DNA of 64,000 nucleotides from Tubulanus polymorphus (GCF_964204645.1 NC_134027.1:22308485-22372484), one strand, 5' to 3'; positions 34,980 to 46,415 are shown, counted from the stretch's first letter. Notes: generated from the sequence alone by a model not told the origin. Numbers and translations: made by a program.

Positions 34980-36690
34980 TGCGATGCTGGGACACGCCTA
35001 TAGTTCTTGAAGAATCAATTAGAACATATACAGTGTAGAAAATCATACACGTACTAGCAATTTCCACTACAGAATGTGTTGCAAAATATAGGCCCCGTAC
35101 GTTTGCTCCCGAACCAACGATATACTATGTATCGATCGATGGTGGTTGAATCTACACTGTCTTATTCGAATTTCAACGAAAAATCAAAATGCGTAAATAT
35201 TAAGTTTGTCTTAGCAAATCTAAACCAGAAAATCATTTATAGATATAGATACTTGGACACCCCGAAAAAAACACCTTAACTTTAATCCTAATCCTAACCC
35301 TTCATCTAATCCTAATCTACACCGATCGACCTTGCCCTACCCTACTCCATCAATTCCTACTCCGCTCCTCTCTGTCTTACCCTAATACCAGCAGCTGATA
35401 GTTTTGGGGTTTATCTCAACTCAATCATCAGTTCAGATATAATGATTATCATATCAATTTTGTTTCTCTGTTGATGGACTCAGAAACTGTCAGAAAAAAG
35501 AACGTTCTAATCATAATCTTTTTGCTTGCCGTAATAGGTTTAAAAAATGTTGAATTGATAAAACACCCGGATGAATAAGATGAATACTCGGTTCGTACGT
35601 TCAAATTAAACAATAATTTCAAAACTCGTGTAACCAGGGACTGCAGGTTGTCCAAACGTCGTTAAGAGTAAACCAGCGGATAGTTGACATAGTGACAACT
35701 AAAACTGAATTGTTACTTTGGTATTCATCCACTGGTTATCTTTAACCAACTTTTGAGCAACTGCAGCCCGAGTGTAGAATTTATCACATGCTAAACCTAA
35801 TAAATACTTTACATTAGTAGCGAGAGCAAACAATTTTACAATTTACAATGGAAAACTTTTTCCACATCGTGGAAAAACAGTCGGACATGAAAAGTGAGAG
35901 TTAACTTCGTACGAGCCAATCTAAACTCAGGGCATCTTCAACCGTCAAGGGAATATTCGAACTCAGCCGTTCCCCGCTAGTCGAAGCGAGCTCGGCAGCG
36001 AAACCGTACCCCTGGGGCAAGCGAGGGGGTGAACTCATAGGGCTGCGTATCCCGATGTTACAATTTGAATTCTCATGGTTTCACAAGACGGACTAGTTCT
36101 TCTCGAAATGACTTCAAATTCACTATATAATGAAAAAAATTCACAGCGCTATTCGTGATCCTTAAAACACCCCCAATAAGGTCCATCATCCTGTTGTATT
36201 TGATATGGTAGATACTTCAGTACGTCCAAACGAAAAAAAACGTCCAATTTTCTCTGAAAGTTCGTTTTGGCGTTCTGGCGTTCTGGCGTTCTGGCGCCCT
36301 CATTTTCATACCAGGAATTTTACACTATGGCCCTTATCAGCCACCATACCATGCAGAAATGTATGTAGATATTGAACCCGTACCAAACACCGTTCTGCCA
36401 AGTACGAGAATGATGAAACATGCGATAAACTGTAAGGGTGTCGTCTGTTGAGTTTGTACTGGTAACTGCCATCTCACAGAGGCTACAGTATCCCACGATG
36501 CGTAAGTATCACTACTTTGTTACCCAATGGTTCTAGCACTTTTCGAATTCCAATCCAATTAGTTATCGAAACAGGTTCCGTTAAAAAAGCAGAGTATACT
36601 GTGTGTGTGCATAAATCCCACACTTATATAACGAAAGATATTAAGTCCGAAATGTTTGATTTCAGCTATGAATTTATTCATCCGACGTTT
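34980..36690. other. Intergenic sequence with MITE remnants, no gene recognised
   Basis: About 35655-35765 carries AACCAGCGGATAGTTGAC...CCACTGGTTATCTTTAACCAACTTTTGAGCAACTG, a family also seen at 46303-46415, 39850-39890 and 37700-37746. A short GTTCTGGC tandem is at 36270-36297. Confidence 0.45.
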
Positions 36691-37193
36691 AGACTACTGT
36701 CTGTCACACCTCCTCTCCATGCAACGTTTTGGTCCGTTATTTCGTTAATAATCGGTTTATCTCTTAATATAATACATCAGTTTGTTCAGTGAAGAATTTA
36801 AATTCAGAAATAAACTGGCATAGATTTGTTTGTATTGTCATCTATCAGCGATATTTTACCTAGCATACGCTCGCGTAATGCTGAAAAACGGATTTTATGG
36901 CCCGTCACGGGGCGCCACCTACTGCATTTTGATATGCTAATGAGCAGGTGATGACGTCACAGTAACGTTTCTGAGCGTCCGCGGAGCGGATTTTTCAGCA
37001 TTACGCGAGCGTATGCTGAGTAAACTATCGCTCATAAATGAAAACAAAAACACCTTAAGTAAAAATTGTTGTTTATTTCTGAATGCAAATTCCTCACTGA
37101 ACAAATTGATGCATAATGAAGGTAGATAAACCGATTATTAACGAAATTACGGACCAAAACGTCGCACGGAGAGCAGGTGTAACAGGCAGTAGA
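36690..37193. repeat. Long inverted repeat (about 200-bp arms, 102-bp loop)
   Basis: The inner arms are a perfect 27-bp pair at 36862-36888 (AGCATACGCTCGCGTAATGC...) and 36991-37017. The homology continues outward with few changes: CAGAAATAAAC, TTTGTTCAGTGA, ATAATCGGTTTATCT, GTTTTGGTCCGT and CTGT-ACACCT, ending near 36690 and 37193. The loop contains GATGACGTCAC. The structure is that of a foldback element or an inverted duplication. Confidence 0.85.
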
Positions 37194-37273
37194 GCAATTC
37201 TATGATGTAATACCCCTAGGTTTGCTTCAATTGTAACTACTTAAACTGTCGCTTTGTTTCACTCAGTGCTCGC

Positions 37274-37303
37274 CGAAGATGACTATTAGGATAAAGTCGA
37301 AAC
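37274..37303 (+). ncRNA. Decayed hammerhead-like core before the hexamer repeat
   Basis: CGAAGATGACT, a loop, AGTCGAAACATCG: a hairpin (GACT / AGTC) followed by GAAAC, as at 8891 and 30083, but CTGANGA is degraded to CCGAAGA. It sits immediately before the microsatellite. Confidence 0.3.
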
Positions 37304-37687
<384 letters not shown>

Positions 37688-38024
37688 ACCATAAACGTCG
37701 CTATGTCAACTATCTACTGGTTGACTCCAACCAACCTTTCAGCAACTAGAGCCAGGGAGGCATTTTCTTTTAATCTCTGTCAATAGTGTGATTTTGACCA
37801 ACGCGCCAGCAAAGTACTTAAATGCCCACTGGCAGTATATAAACCCAATCAATGTCAGACATGGCAGAATCTTTGAAACCGATGGAGCAGTAGAGTGCTC
37901 AGGGTACAGGCTGTAAATAGATTTTAGTAGTTTCGATGTTTTGAAATCTTTTTCGATCCTGTGATTGTGGGGGAAGATATCGAATGTCAAATCTGGTGGT
38001 TTACATTCTTGGATTCTCTCAGGT

Positions 38025-38365
38025 TCAACTGCATAACGAATTTGCTTGTTCCGACTTTATTTTGCCATTCGAGAAAATGTTCATTACTTTCGAATCGAAT
38101 TCGAATTTGGCCGCGATAGACTCATCTACAGTGTCCAGGACACTGATTAATTTTCCAACGTGCTTGGTCGGGTTAGTTTTGACTTTGGCGGTCTTCAGTT
38201 GGCCGTTTGTAGTGTTGTAGATGATTTGAAAATTAGCCGATCCGTGAGCTGATACGACTGTTTGAACGACATCCGGCGAAGAAGAGGAAAATGTGAATTC
38301 GATCGGGCCCTGTTCAAATGTCGTCGCCGAATTATTAGCTCTGCTGAACTCGAACAGTTTGGAAC
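38025..38365 (-). CDS. Probable last exon of the PAN-domain gene at 45 kb
   Basis: On the minus strand TTTTCATTTCAG at 38366 is a strong acceptor. It is followed by two bases that complete a codon and then 112 open codons to TGA at 38025-38027. The product (SKLFEFSRANNSATTFEQ at the start; KVMNIFSNGKIKSEQ near the end) is hydrophilic, shows codon-like third-position variation and no repeats, but matches no domain I recognise; a beta-rich extracellular domain is a guess. Entry phase 1 equals the exit phase of the exon at 43166-43384 on the same strand, and the joined codon is GGT. The intron between them would be 4.8 kb and would contain the GPCR genes at 38.9-41.7 kb. Confidence 0.6.
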
Positions 38366-38829
38366 CTGAAATGAAAACGGATGAAAATATTTTTACATTT
38401 TACTCAATTAACATACCTGTAATCTAATCTTAAAGTTTTGTATTACGAAAAAAAAAATCTTGATTGCAAAATAATCGTAGAAAAATGGAAATACTATACA
38501 AAAAATGATATAATTTCACCATTCAACGCCATCTGGTGAACACTTGAAGAAGCCAATGACCGTGAAAATCCTCAAATCATAGAAATCGTCACGATCTTCA
38601 ACTTTGGTTTTGATTGGGGATTATTGAATATGCATTGATGCCAATATGAATTAAAACATTCCAATGTTTAACTGCACCAGTGGTTAGAACAGTCCATGGG
38701 TATTCAAAGTTCCATATCAGGAGATGTTTCCTCTTGCAGCGCTAACTATCATCGCATGTTTTAAGACTACACGCCTCAGTTAAAACCTGTTGATGTTTTT
38801 TAAAATAAAAGATCATTCTCGAAATATAC

Positions 38830-39830
38830 GAACGAGAACTGATGAAACTAAGATGGCCCGCAGAAAATCAGCGTTCACATGTACATTTTCTTTTACGGAC
38901 CCGTCACTATATCGGGCATCACTTTGAATGTCATAACGATTTTAGTCTTGAAAAAGATGAACAAAGATGTTTACTATTTACTCAAAGCTCTCGCTATTTT
39001 CGACGTATGTTCTTCGTCAAGCGTGTTCGTCATATACCCTCTACGCGCCATCCACCTCTACATACATTTAGGGGATATCATTTTGCGTATAGATGACTGG
39101 CATTATAGCGGGGAATTTATAATAGTCGCGTTAGACCCGTTCTATATGTTCCGACAGATCAGAAACTGGTGCGTTATTCTTATCAGTTTAGAAAGACTCG
39201 TAGTTACTATTTTGTCGTTAAGATCGAGATTGTTCTGGACACGAAAAGTAGTGAATCGTATCATATTATTGATAAATATCTATGATATTTGTTTGTACCT
39301 GCCATTGTTTTTGTCGGATCGAGTTCTTGAACCTATGCGTTGTTTTCACAGAATATTCTACGCTGGGATTTTGGATACTTCTCTCCTCTTCTATATGGAA
39401 GGGTTTTGCATCAACTGGCAGGGCACTGCATCGAGTATCATCGCTCCAATAATTGCACTTATTACTTTAAACGCCATTTTGATCGTGGTTTTGATTGTGA
39501 TCAAATTTTCACGAATTGGTAAAGTCGTTCAGCAATAAAAAATCAAACTTCCAACATGTGAGTTACGCGCATTGAGAATGTCGTTTGCTCCTGTTACTGT
39601 TTTCGCCGGTTGTGAATCATTGATATTTTTGGAAAAATTTCAGTATTCGGATTTTCCGGGTATCCGAAACATTTTTTTTTAGGTAATTTCAATGCTTTTT
39701 GACACGCTGATGTTTCGCGAGACTCGCTATCGGTTTAACCGACTTAGATTCATGTATGAACTTTTAAGTCTATTTTTTGTCTAACAGTCAATTCAGACTC
39801 GCTGTTGTTCAACCAGGGACGCAGAAATGT
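38830..39830 (+). pseudogene. Decayed GPCR, sister of the 373-aa receptor
   Basis: Frame 38879-39538 keeps TM1 to TM5 (YGPVTISGITLNVITILVL, NWCVILISLERLVVT). It then runs into a frameshift just after KFSRIGK, where one A is missing compared with 41336-41342. Further indels follow (ACATGTGAG for ACACGTTGGAG near 39556, a poly-T run near 39672). Remnants of TM6-TM7 and the C-tail continue to about 39830. The N-terminal ~40 codons of the intact paralogue are replaced. It lies 1.7 kb upstream of the intact gene in the same orientation, so it is a tandem duplicate that died. Confidence 0.85.
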
Positions 39831-40552
39831 AAAACCTATCGCGTTCGAAACAATGCATTTGTCAACTATCCACTGGTTAACTCTAAGCAACCTTTGAATG
39901 TCATAACCCTAGAACCTGAACTAGTTTCTACTTTTATGAAATATCGAGCTTTTTGAATCGACCAAGGCAGAGGATTTAGTTACGTATATCGCAAAATCTG
40001 CATTCAGAAAACATCGTTATTTTCCGTTTCGAACTGGATGCAGCATGCGCCTAAACTGAGTCTATTTTAACCTGAAACGGCTTTTTACGGCTTTCGTGAA
40101 TCAAGAGTATCAGAATCTAATGTCTGTTTTAACTAGACTTTAGAGCATTTCAGATAGAAGGACATTTCAGAGATTAAAAATCAATGTTTAAGTTCAACAC
40201 TGCCAATCCGTTCTAGTCCTAATAAGACTTCTATCAGGTATATGTACTACCAAAACTGACCGAGCTAATCCACCAAGTCAAGTCGAAACAGACAGTTTAC
40301 CGTTATAGCATGAGCTGAATGAGAAAATATTCATATATAGTTTTTAAAATATCGAGCTTTCATATTCCATACAGTTATAGGCTCAACTATAAATTTGCCG
40401 CGGGGTGTGACGAAATATACCAACGCCTTACAGTCGTCTGACAAATTACTACCTGCTACTGAAAATTGGTGGGTACAACTGACGCCGTGAAGTTTAGGCG
40501 GTTGATATTTCAGTGAGTCGAGTAGAATCGCGAGTGAGTAGCCGCTTGACGA

Positions 40553-41674
40553 ATGATGAGCTATTCAAACATTACTGATCTGTCAATTACTGTTACCACT
40601 ACAAAACCAGTCTATCATGGAGTTTGCATGTTCGCCTCGGTCAACATGCCAATCCGTTTGGAATACCAAATCAGTGTTTACATGTACATTTTCTTTTACG
40701 GACCCGTCACCATATCGGGTATCGTTTTGAACATCATAACGATTTTAGCCTTGAAACAGATGAACAAAGATGTTTACTATTTACTCAAAGTTCTCGCTAT
40801 TTTCGACATATGTTATTCGTCAAGCGTGTTCGTCTTGTACCCTCTACGCGCCATCCACCTCTATATACATTTAAGGGATATTATTCTGCGTATAGATGAC
40901 TGGCATTATGGCTGGGAATTTATAGTAGTCGCGTTAGGACCGTTCTATATGTTCCGACAGATCAGAAACTGGTGCGTTATTCTTATCAGTTTAGAAAGAC
41001 TCGTAGTTACAATTTTCCCGTTAAAATCGAGATTGTTCTGGACACGAAAAGTAGTGAATTGTATCATATTATTGATAAATGCTTTCAGTCTTTGTTTTTT
41101 CCTGCCATTCTTTTTACCTTATCGAACTCTTGAACCTTTGCGTTGTATTGACAAATATCCTACTCTTTGGCGAGGCGGGTATTATGCTTACTTCTATCCT
41201 TTTTTCAATAATTGGCTGATTTATGCAGAAAGCTGGCAGGGCACTGTATCAGGTGTCATCGCCCCAATGTTCGCACTTCTCAGTTTGAACGTCATTCTAA
41301 TCTTGTCTTTAATTGTGATCAAATTTTCAGGAATCGGTAAAAGTCGTTCAGCAATAAAGAATCAAACTTCCAACACGTTGGAGTTACGCGCATTGAGAAT
41401 GTCGTTTGCTCTTGTAGTTGTTTTCATCGGGTGTGAATCATTGTTATTTATGGAGAAATTTCAGTATGCGGGCTTTAAGGGTATCCCCGTCACTCCTATA
41501 GGTAGTTTAAGTAATTTTGAGACACTGTTGGTTCAGCGAAAAATCGCTAACGGTTTAACTGTGGTAGATTCGTGTATGAACTTTTTAATCTATTGTTTGT
41601 CCAACAGTAAATTCAGACTTGCTGTTGATGAATTGAAGAAGCAAAAATGTAAAGCCTGTCGCGTTCGGAAATGA
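40553..41674 (+). CDS. Rhodopsin-class GPCR, 373 aa, intronless
   Basis: A complete receptor in one exon. The long N terminus has NIT at 6-8. TM1 ends in the conserved N at 60 (SGIVLN), and TM2 has FD with D at 85. The TM3 end is E-R-L at 148-150 in place of DRY, and the position expected for the TM3 disulfide cysteine (about 124) is not cysteine. EL2 is long with C198. TM7 has DSCMNFLIYC (N343-x3-Y347 for NPxxY), a pattern seen in FMRFamide-receptor-like peptide GPCRs. The tail KKQKCKACRVRK offers palmitoylation cysteines. Ligand unknown. It lies on the plus strand inside a predicted intron of the minus-strand PAN gene, beside its dead duplicate at 38.8-39.8 kb. Confidence 0.9.
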   Translation: MMSYSNITDLSITVTTTKPVYHGVCMFASVNMPIRLEYQISVYMYIFFYGPVTISGIVLNIITILALKQMNKDVYYLLKVLAIFDICYSSSVFVLYPLRAIHLYIHLRDIILRIDDWHYGWEFIVVALGPFYMFRQIRNWCVILISLERLVVTIFPLKSRLFWTRKVVNCIILLINAFSLCFFLPFFLPYRTLEPLRCIDKYPTLWRGGYYAYFYPFFNNWLIYAESWQGTVSGVIAPMFALLSLNVILILSLIVIKFSGIGKSRSAIKNQTSNTLELRALRMSFALVVVFIGCESLLFMEKFQYAGFKGIPVTPIGSLSNFETLLVQRKIANGLTVVDSCMNFLIYCLSNSKFRLAVDELKKQKCKACRVRK

Positions 41675-41749
41675 ATGATAAACCACCATATAAACCGAAC
41701 TTTTAATGGGAAGCTTCGAGGGGGAGCTACTGGAATACACAGGTCGGTC

Positions 41750-42240
41750 GGTTTCTATAACCAATTTAAGAATTTAACACCAGTCTCCAGCTCATTCTAG
41801 TTATATAACCTATCTAACAACTCAAGACTTGTCTGAGCTCATTTTGGTTATAAAACCAACCAAAAAACTTAAGACCGATCTAAGCTCGTTTCAGTTCTAT
41901 AGCCAATCTAACAACTTACGACCAGTCTAAGCTTCTTTCAGTTCTATAGCCAATCTAACAACTTACGACCAGTCGAAGCTCGTTTCAGTTCTATAGCCAA
42001 TCTAACAACTCACAACCAGTCGAAGCTTCTTTCAGTTCTATAGCCAATCTAACAACTTACGACCAGTCGAAGCTTCTTTCAGTTCTATAACCAATCTAAC
42101 AACTTACGACCAGTCGAAGCTCGTTTCAGTTCTATAGCCAATCTAACAACTCACAACCAGTCTAAGCTCTTTTCAGTTCTATAGCCAATCTAGTAACTTA
42201 AGGCCAGTCAAGGACAAACTTAGTTCTAAAGCCGATCTAG
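41750..42240 (+). repeat. 47-bp minisatellite, about 10 units
   Basis: Regular units begin GTTCTATAGCCAATCTAACA at 41894, 41941, 41988, 42035, 42082, 42129 and 42176 (period 47), preceded by about three diverged units. Each contains ACGACCAGTC(T/G)AAGCT. The unit matches the minus strand of the MITE-like element at 23560-23610. Confidence 0.92.
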
Positions 42241-42589
42241 CAATGTAAGATGGATGTCCAACCACTGAACACCGCCCGTTTGGTAATCAGAACTTACCCA
42301 AATTGGCAACCATTTCGTTCACATGATATGAACATCGATAGTAATATCGATTTACATCAAAAGACCTGACAGTTTTGTAAAAACTGCTGGTCGCCTGGGA
42401 TAACCGTTTCATTTAAGAGTTCATATCATATCGAAAACAAATCTCAATTCTGGAAGCGAACTTTCGGAGTTTTTAAAACATGAACCCACTGTTGTCTACT
42501 TGTTGTCAGTCTTATCTTTACAACCAAGGCTGCGTGAAAATCGACTGATCCAAAAAGCCGTGAGGATGTGAAACCCAATTTTCAATATA

Positions 42590-42900
42590 ATATGGCTAAC
42601 AATGTAGAAGCTAGGGGCCAAAGAATTCACACCTAAAATGACTTTTTTAAACCAAAGACATTTTGATCGAAACGTTTTTCAACCCAATTGGGGGATTTCG
42701 CCGTATAACAATTGCCACAGTTTTGCAATCGTAATTCCGATCGGGTCAGCCTTTTGGGCTGTGATAGATCATGCGTCTAGGATAGATATATTCATAACCC
42801 CAAAATCAAGAGTTTACATCTAAGCGTGTCAAAAACTTCGAAATAAAACGACGGACGGAAGGACGACGGATAAAAATGAACACGTAGCTGAACAGATTCA
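42590..42900 (+). repeat. Second copy of the GGACGGACGG-tailed repeat
   Basis: GTCAGCCTTTTGGGCTGTGAT...GCGTCTAGGATAG...ATAACCCCAAAATCAAGA...ACGACGGACGGAAGGACG follows the same order as 31425-31570. Confidence 0.5.
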
Positions 42901-43036
42901 AGGAAATAATTTTATATTTCTTAGTTGCAGAAAAAAAATGGGATAAATTGGCGTGCTGGATCGGGTATTTTCCTGAGAGTGCCGCGACTAGATAAAGATG
43001 ACTTTCTTTAAATCTGTTTCCTATAGCAATCCCCTG

Positions 43037-43151
43037 GGCTCGGTTTTATAGACTGGTATTATACCCTTACCCGGGGGGCTAGCTTAATCGATAACGAATT
43101 GAGTTAGTCCCCGGGTTAAAGGTAATACCAGTCTATAAAAACGAACCCAGG
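43037..43151. mobile_element. Small MITE, family 3 (TTTTATAGACTGGTATTA ends)
   Basis: TGGGCTCGGTTTTATAGACT...GGTATTA on the left and TAATACCAGTCTATAAAAACGAACCCA on the right are inverted; the centre holds CCCCCCGGGTAAGGG/CCCCGGGTTAAAGG-type inverted words. A second copy is at 45538-45652. Confidence 0.7.
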
Positions 43152-43165
43152 ACGCTTTAATTTAC

Positions 43166-43384
43166 CTGAAATAAGATAGCAGGTAATTGTATCTTTACAA
43201 GCGGCTGCATCCACGCGTGACAGATTCCAGTTCAGGAAAACTTCACCGATGCTCGAATTACTGAGTATATCTCCTCGTATCAGCGCCGTTAGATTGTCGA
43301 ATACCAAAAGCCGTTGCTCGCGAAATATGAAAATCTGTTCGACGAGGTCTTGTCCAAGGAAAGATATCCCCAAAGCGGCATCGA
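43166..43384 (-). CDS. Internal exon of the PAN-domain gene (possible Ig-like module)
   Basis: Bounded on the minus strand by an acceptor (AACTATACAG, just above 43384) and a donor (TTTCAG|GTAAAT at 43166). The 219 bases are phase 1 at both ends, as is common for extracellular modules, and stay open throughout. The product includes FREQRLLVFDNLTALI, NSSIGEVFLNWNLSRVDAA and CKDTITCYLI. The D-A-A-x-C...T-x-T-C-Y pattern is weakly reminiscent of the end of an Ig V-type domain (D-x-A-x-Y-x-C), but the first half of such a domain is not seen. The upstream PAN exon ends in phase 0, so at least one exon between 43.4 and 45.0 kb is missing from this model. A different-frame start at MPLWGYLSLD was judged less likely because it stops early. 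Confidence 0.5.
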
Positions 43385-43449
43385 CTGTATAGTTAATACT
43401 ACACTCCTACAAAGTACAACGACATTTAGAACATTGAATAAAACCAATC

Positions 43450-43735
43450 CTCCCTCGACAGGGATCGAACCTGATGGCATCGAGACTCGCCACGGAACGA
43501 TACATTTCTACACTACATGCGCAGCTTAGGCGATGTCATTATTAACCAAGCAGAAATCCTATTGCATCTCAGCCTAGGTTTTCCTTTTATAGTCCTTGAA
43601 ATCTGCCAAAGGCGATTATGCAACAAGCAATCTCATCGGTGCCGCAAGTCGTTTTTTGTGCGGCAAACCTGCGCATGCACCTGCGCACCCGGTCTAGTGT
43701 GGCAGGGATTCGTTCCGTGGCTGAGTGAAATGAAA
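43450..43735. mobile_element. Foldback element, family 1, second copy
   Basis: Left end CCTCCCTCGACAGGGATCGAACC...CATGCGCAGCTTAG and right end CTGCGCATGCACCTGCGCACC...GGTCTAGTGTGGCAGGG...CGTGGCTGAGTG parallel 2880-3215. The distal right end is truncated. Confidence 0.6.
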
Positions 43736-44129
43736 CTAAACAATTTGATGGTGTAATTTGTGGCCATTGTTTCTGTGCTGGACCTTGTTCGGTTATAGAT
43801 GTAAACACTATATATCTTAAATCAGTTCTATTTCGAATGGCAGGGACAGGATGATCCTTTTTTTAGGTACGTACATGTTCTGACTAGTGCACGCTATCCT
43901 GCTAGACGTATCGGCCCCACTCCACGCGGTTGCGCCACCGCGCGGGATTTACGCGAAGCAGCAGAACACACAAACATGGCCACTCTCTCAATTTTCAATG
44001 ATAGAAATCGTGTGTGCATTTCAATTATTTCGGCTGTAAGGGTTTTAAGGCACAATATAAGTTGATGATGTGATATGGCGATGTTAGTTAATGATAATTC
44101 CGCAGTGAAGCTAGTCACGAACGGTGCCG

Positions 44130-44460
44130 ATTGAGCGTACAGCTGCCAAAAACACTGAAATGTGCGTAGTTGCGTAACTATTTGCAGTGAATTGCAGACG
44201 AAACATGAAGCCTTAACGGCCGTTTAAAAAAAAATTTATACCAATCCCAATTGTAAAATAAAAATGAGATAGAACCTAAGTTAAAATTCTGGCCATTTCT
44301 AAAATGTTATTACTAATTTTTAAGTTTAATAGTCAGTTAATTTAATAGTCAGTGCGGAACGTTTAGTTTTCCAACAATAATGAGGGGTGGTAGGTAGTCA
44401 TGAAATTCAAGTCATCATTTATTACACGTTACTTCCGTGTTGTTGAAAATCTCGTGAGTC
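44130..44460 (-). repeat. Inverted partner of the 13210-13530 dispersed repeat
   Basis: Read on the minus strand it contains GAGATTTTCAACAACACGGAAGTAA, CTACCACCCCTCATTATTG, GTTCCGCACTGACTA and the GGCTTCATGTTTCGTC block in the same order as at 13230-13480. Confidence 0.7.
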
Positions 44461-44775
44461 CTGGACCAAACCCCAATGAACAATGTGATTTGTGTGCTGG
44501 CCACAAATGCACACAGATCACACTACACTACCCATTACACACTCCAGTACCCCCAGCTTTCATATATCCATCTAAATATTTAGTGTCTTTCTTCCTGGAT
44601 TTAATTCGTATATGTTTAGTTATGGATTTTGTCTTATCAATTACCGATTCTTTTACAAGTACACACATTTATAGTTCATGGATGAACGTGGAGTACTTCA
44701 CAAAAAGACTCTTGGTAATCATTATATTCAAAGGTACCAGTACCTACGACATCATCATTTCAGGTGGTCATTTTT

Positions 44776-44957
44776 TTCTGCGTGTAAAAATGGCCGAGAA
44801 GTACAGATATTCATTTTCTATTCATGCCTTTCATTGATTTTTGTCCTTTCCAGCTAGCCATTTTTGCTGCCGTGGACCAATCACGCAGTAGAAAATATAT
44901 ATTTAGGTTTATCATTTCTCTCAATGGCGGCCATTTTTCTTTTTACGCAGAAAAACG
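44776..44957. mobile_element. MITE-like inverted repeat (TTCTGCGTGTAAAAATGGCCG)
   Basis: TTTTTTCTGCGTGTAAAAATGG at the left and CCATTTTTCTTTTTACGCAGAAAAA at the right form a terminal inverted pair; the interior has a second CCATTTTTGCTG word. No coding content. Confidence 0.6.
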
Positions 44958-45040
44958 GCCGCCAGAAAGAAACAATCGTAAAATGATCTTTTAAAGAATA
45001 ATACCGTAAGTAGCTACAACAGAAATGCGGGCGTACTTAC

Positions 45041-45343
45041 TTGCGTTCGTATCGACGAATAACAACGTCTCCCATTCTTTGAGTCAGGCGCTGGGCAGTG
45101 TTCAGTCCAAAGTATGCACTGCGACGAGACGTAAGAAAACGACTGGCAATGCTCCGTTTTGGAACAACGGTTAGCGCATTCAACTTTGCTTCTGGTCGCC
45201 AACGATGCCAGTTGTGCAGACCCTCCTGATTCCGGCTGCGACGCCACGAGCTTATACGACGACGTCACACCGTCGATGCTAATCACCGAAGTGGATTGCA
45301 GTAACACGGCTACATTAATCATCATAAGTTCCATTGCTTTCAT
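45041..45343 (-). CDS. First coding exon of a secreted PAN/apple-domain protein
   Basis: From MKAMELMMINVAVLLQ (signal peptide; a second start at MELMM is equally possible) the exon encodes one PAN/apple module. It has SKVECANRCSKTEHCQSFSY, then QCILWTEHC and RRCYSSI, matching the C-x3-C-x5-C-x-F...C-x-L spacing. It ends at a textbook donor (CGCAA|GTAAGT) in phase 0. The open frame extends upstream of the chosen start to 45385 without signal-peptide character, so the later start is preferred. Downstream exons on the same strand are probably at 43166-43384 and 38025-38365, giving a multi-module extracellular or secreted protein; a connecting exon is still missing. Related in kind, but not closely, to the PAN gene at 1245-1556. 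Confidence 0.7.
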
Positions 45344-45537
45344 TTTTTCCACCGAAAAACCAGTCCGGGTATAGTCGAAGCGCACAGAGTTGAATCGGCG
45401 TTTTCGACAAAAAAATGACTAAAGAATTCAAACTAAAGTTATTCAGCGTACTTTTTCGATCCAACTTTATGGTTTAAGTCCGACGACTCAATTTTTCAAC
45501 TCTCCAACCGGCTCCAGCGGTTTGATTAATAACTTGG

Positions 45538-45652
45538 GCCGGGTTTTGTAGACCGGTTTAGACAATGAATCGGCGGCTAACTCGAACTAGTTGAAAGTTT
45601 ATCGAGTTAACCCCGGGTTAAAGTTAATACCAGTCTATAAAACGTGCCCCTG
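45538..45652. mobile_element. Small MITE, family 3, second copy
   Basis: GGGCCGGGTTTTGTAGACCGGT at the left and TTAATACCAGTCTATAAAACGTGCCC at the right match the ends at 43037-43151; CCCCGGGTTAAAG is shared internally. Confidence 0.65.
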
Positions 45653-45659
45653 GTGTTTG

Positions 45660-46300
45660 AATAGGATTGACATTGGAATGCATCGACATCCTCATCAGCC
45701 TATGTAATTCTTGGTTGTCGTGTTTTGTTACGTACATGAAATGCGTGCGCGCGACATTGGCGAATTATTTCGGAGAATATTGTTCCCAAGAATAAAGTAT
45801 AAGCCTGCGTGACGATTAGATAGCGTTCGAAACATGGACGCCGATGAACTTCACGGCCCATTTTTAGCGATCCATTAAACACGGATGAACTTTAAAGAGA
45901 AAATTAGTTAGATGCAAATAGACTAATACGATGATGGTGCCCAACACGCGATGCGCTAGTAACACGAAGCATTGTTCCCCGCAAGGATTATTCATCGCAT
46001 TAACAGCTTCTAAACCGCCTTAAATCCACAAAACTTGGAATAATTAATGGATCGAATTAGAATTTGTCACACGAGTTCTTTTCATTAACTTCAGCGGTTC
46101 GGTGTAAGTTGATCAAAATGAAGTGTTCGAGGTTATCGATTATTTTAAACCTCTTATGTGTGTAGTACATGAACTGGATCATCGGCCTGGCATATCTTAC
46201 TATATGTGACTACTTGAGACATAACGTACCAAATAATGGATTATACGAAAAATCAAATTCCTTTTAAGAACATTCACTGAAAATTCGCCAGAAAAAGATA
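45660..46300. other. Intergenic sequence without recognised gene
   Basis: Upstream side of the PAN gene. No promoter element could be assigned with confidence. Confidence 0.35.
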
Positions 46301-46302
46301 TG

Positions 46303-46415
46303 GGGCCAATTGCTCAAAAGCTGGTTAGAGTTAACTAGTGGATATATTACATAATTGAAATTTACCCTTTACTATAGTATTTATCCAACCGTTATCTTTA
46401 ACCTAACTTTGAGGA
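46303..46415. mobile_element. MITE-like element, family 4 (TTGCTCAAAAGCTGGTTA)
   Basis: ATTGCTCAAAAGCTGGTTAGAG...AACTAGTGGAT at the left is mirrored by ATCCAACCGTTATCTTTAACC...AACTTTGAGGAGC at the right. Relatives lie at 35655-35765, 37700-37746 and 39850-39890. Confidence 0.55.

Noticed and set aside
41750-42240. CRISPR-like array of regular repeats
   Set aside because: The 47-bp units are contiguous without unique spacers, and the DNA is animal nuclear; it is a minisatellite.
44400-44837. 145-codon plus-strand ORF
   Set aside because: It begins in a dispersed repeat (44130-44460) and ends in a MITE-like element (44776-44957); the composition is not protein-like.
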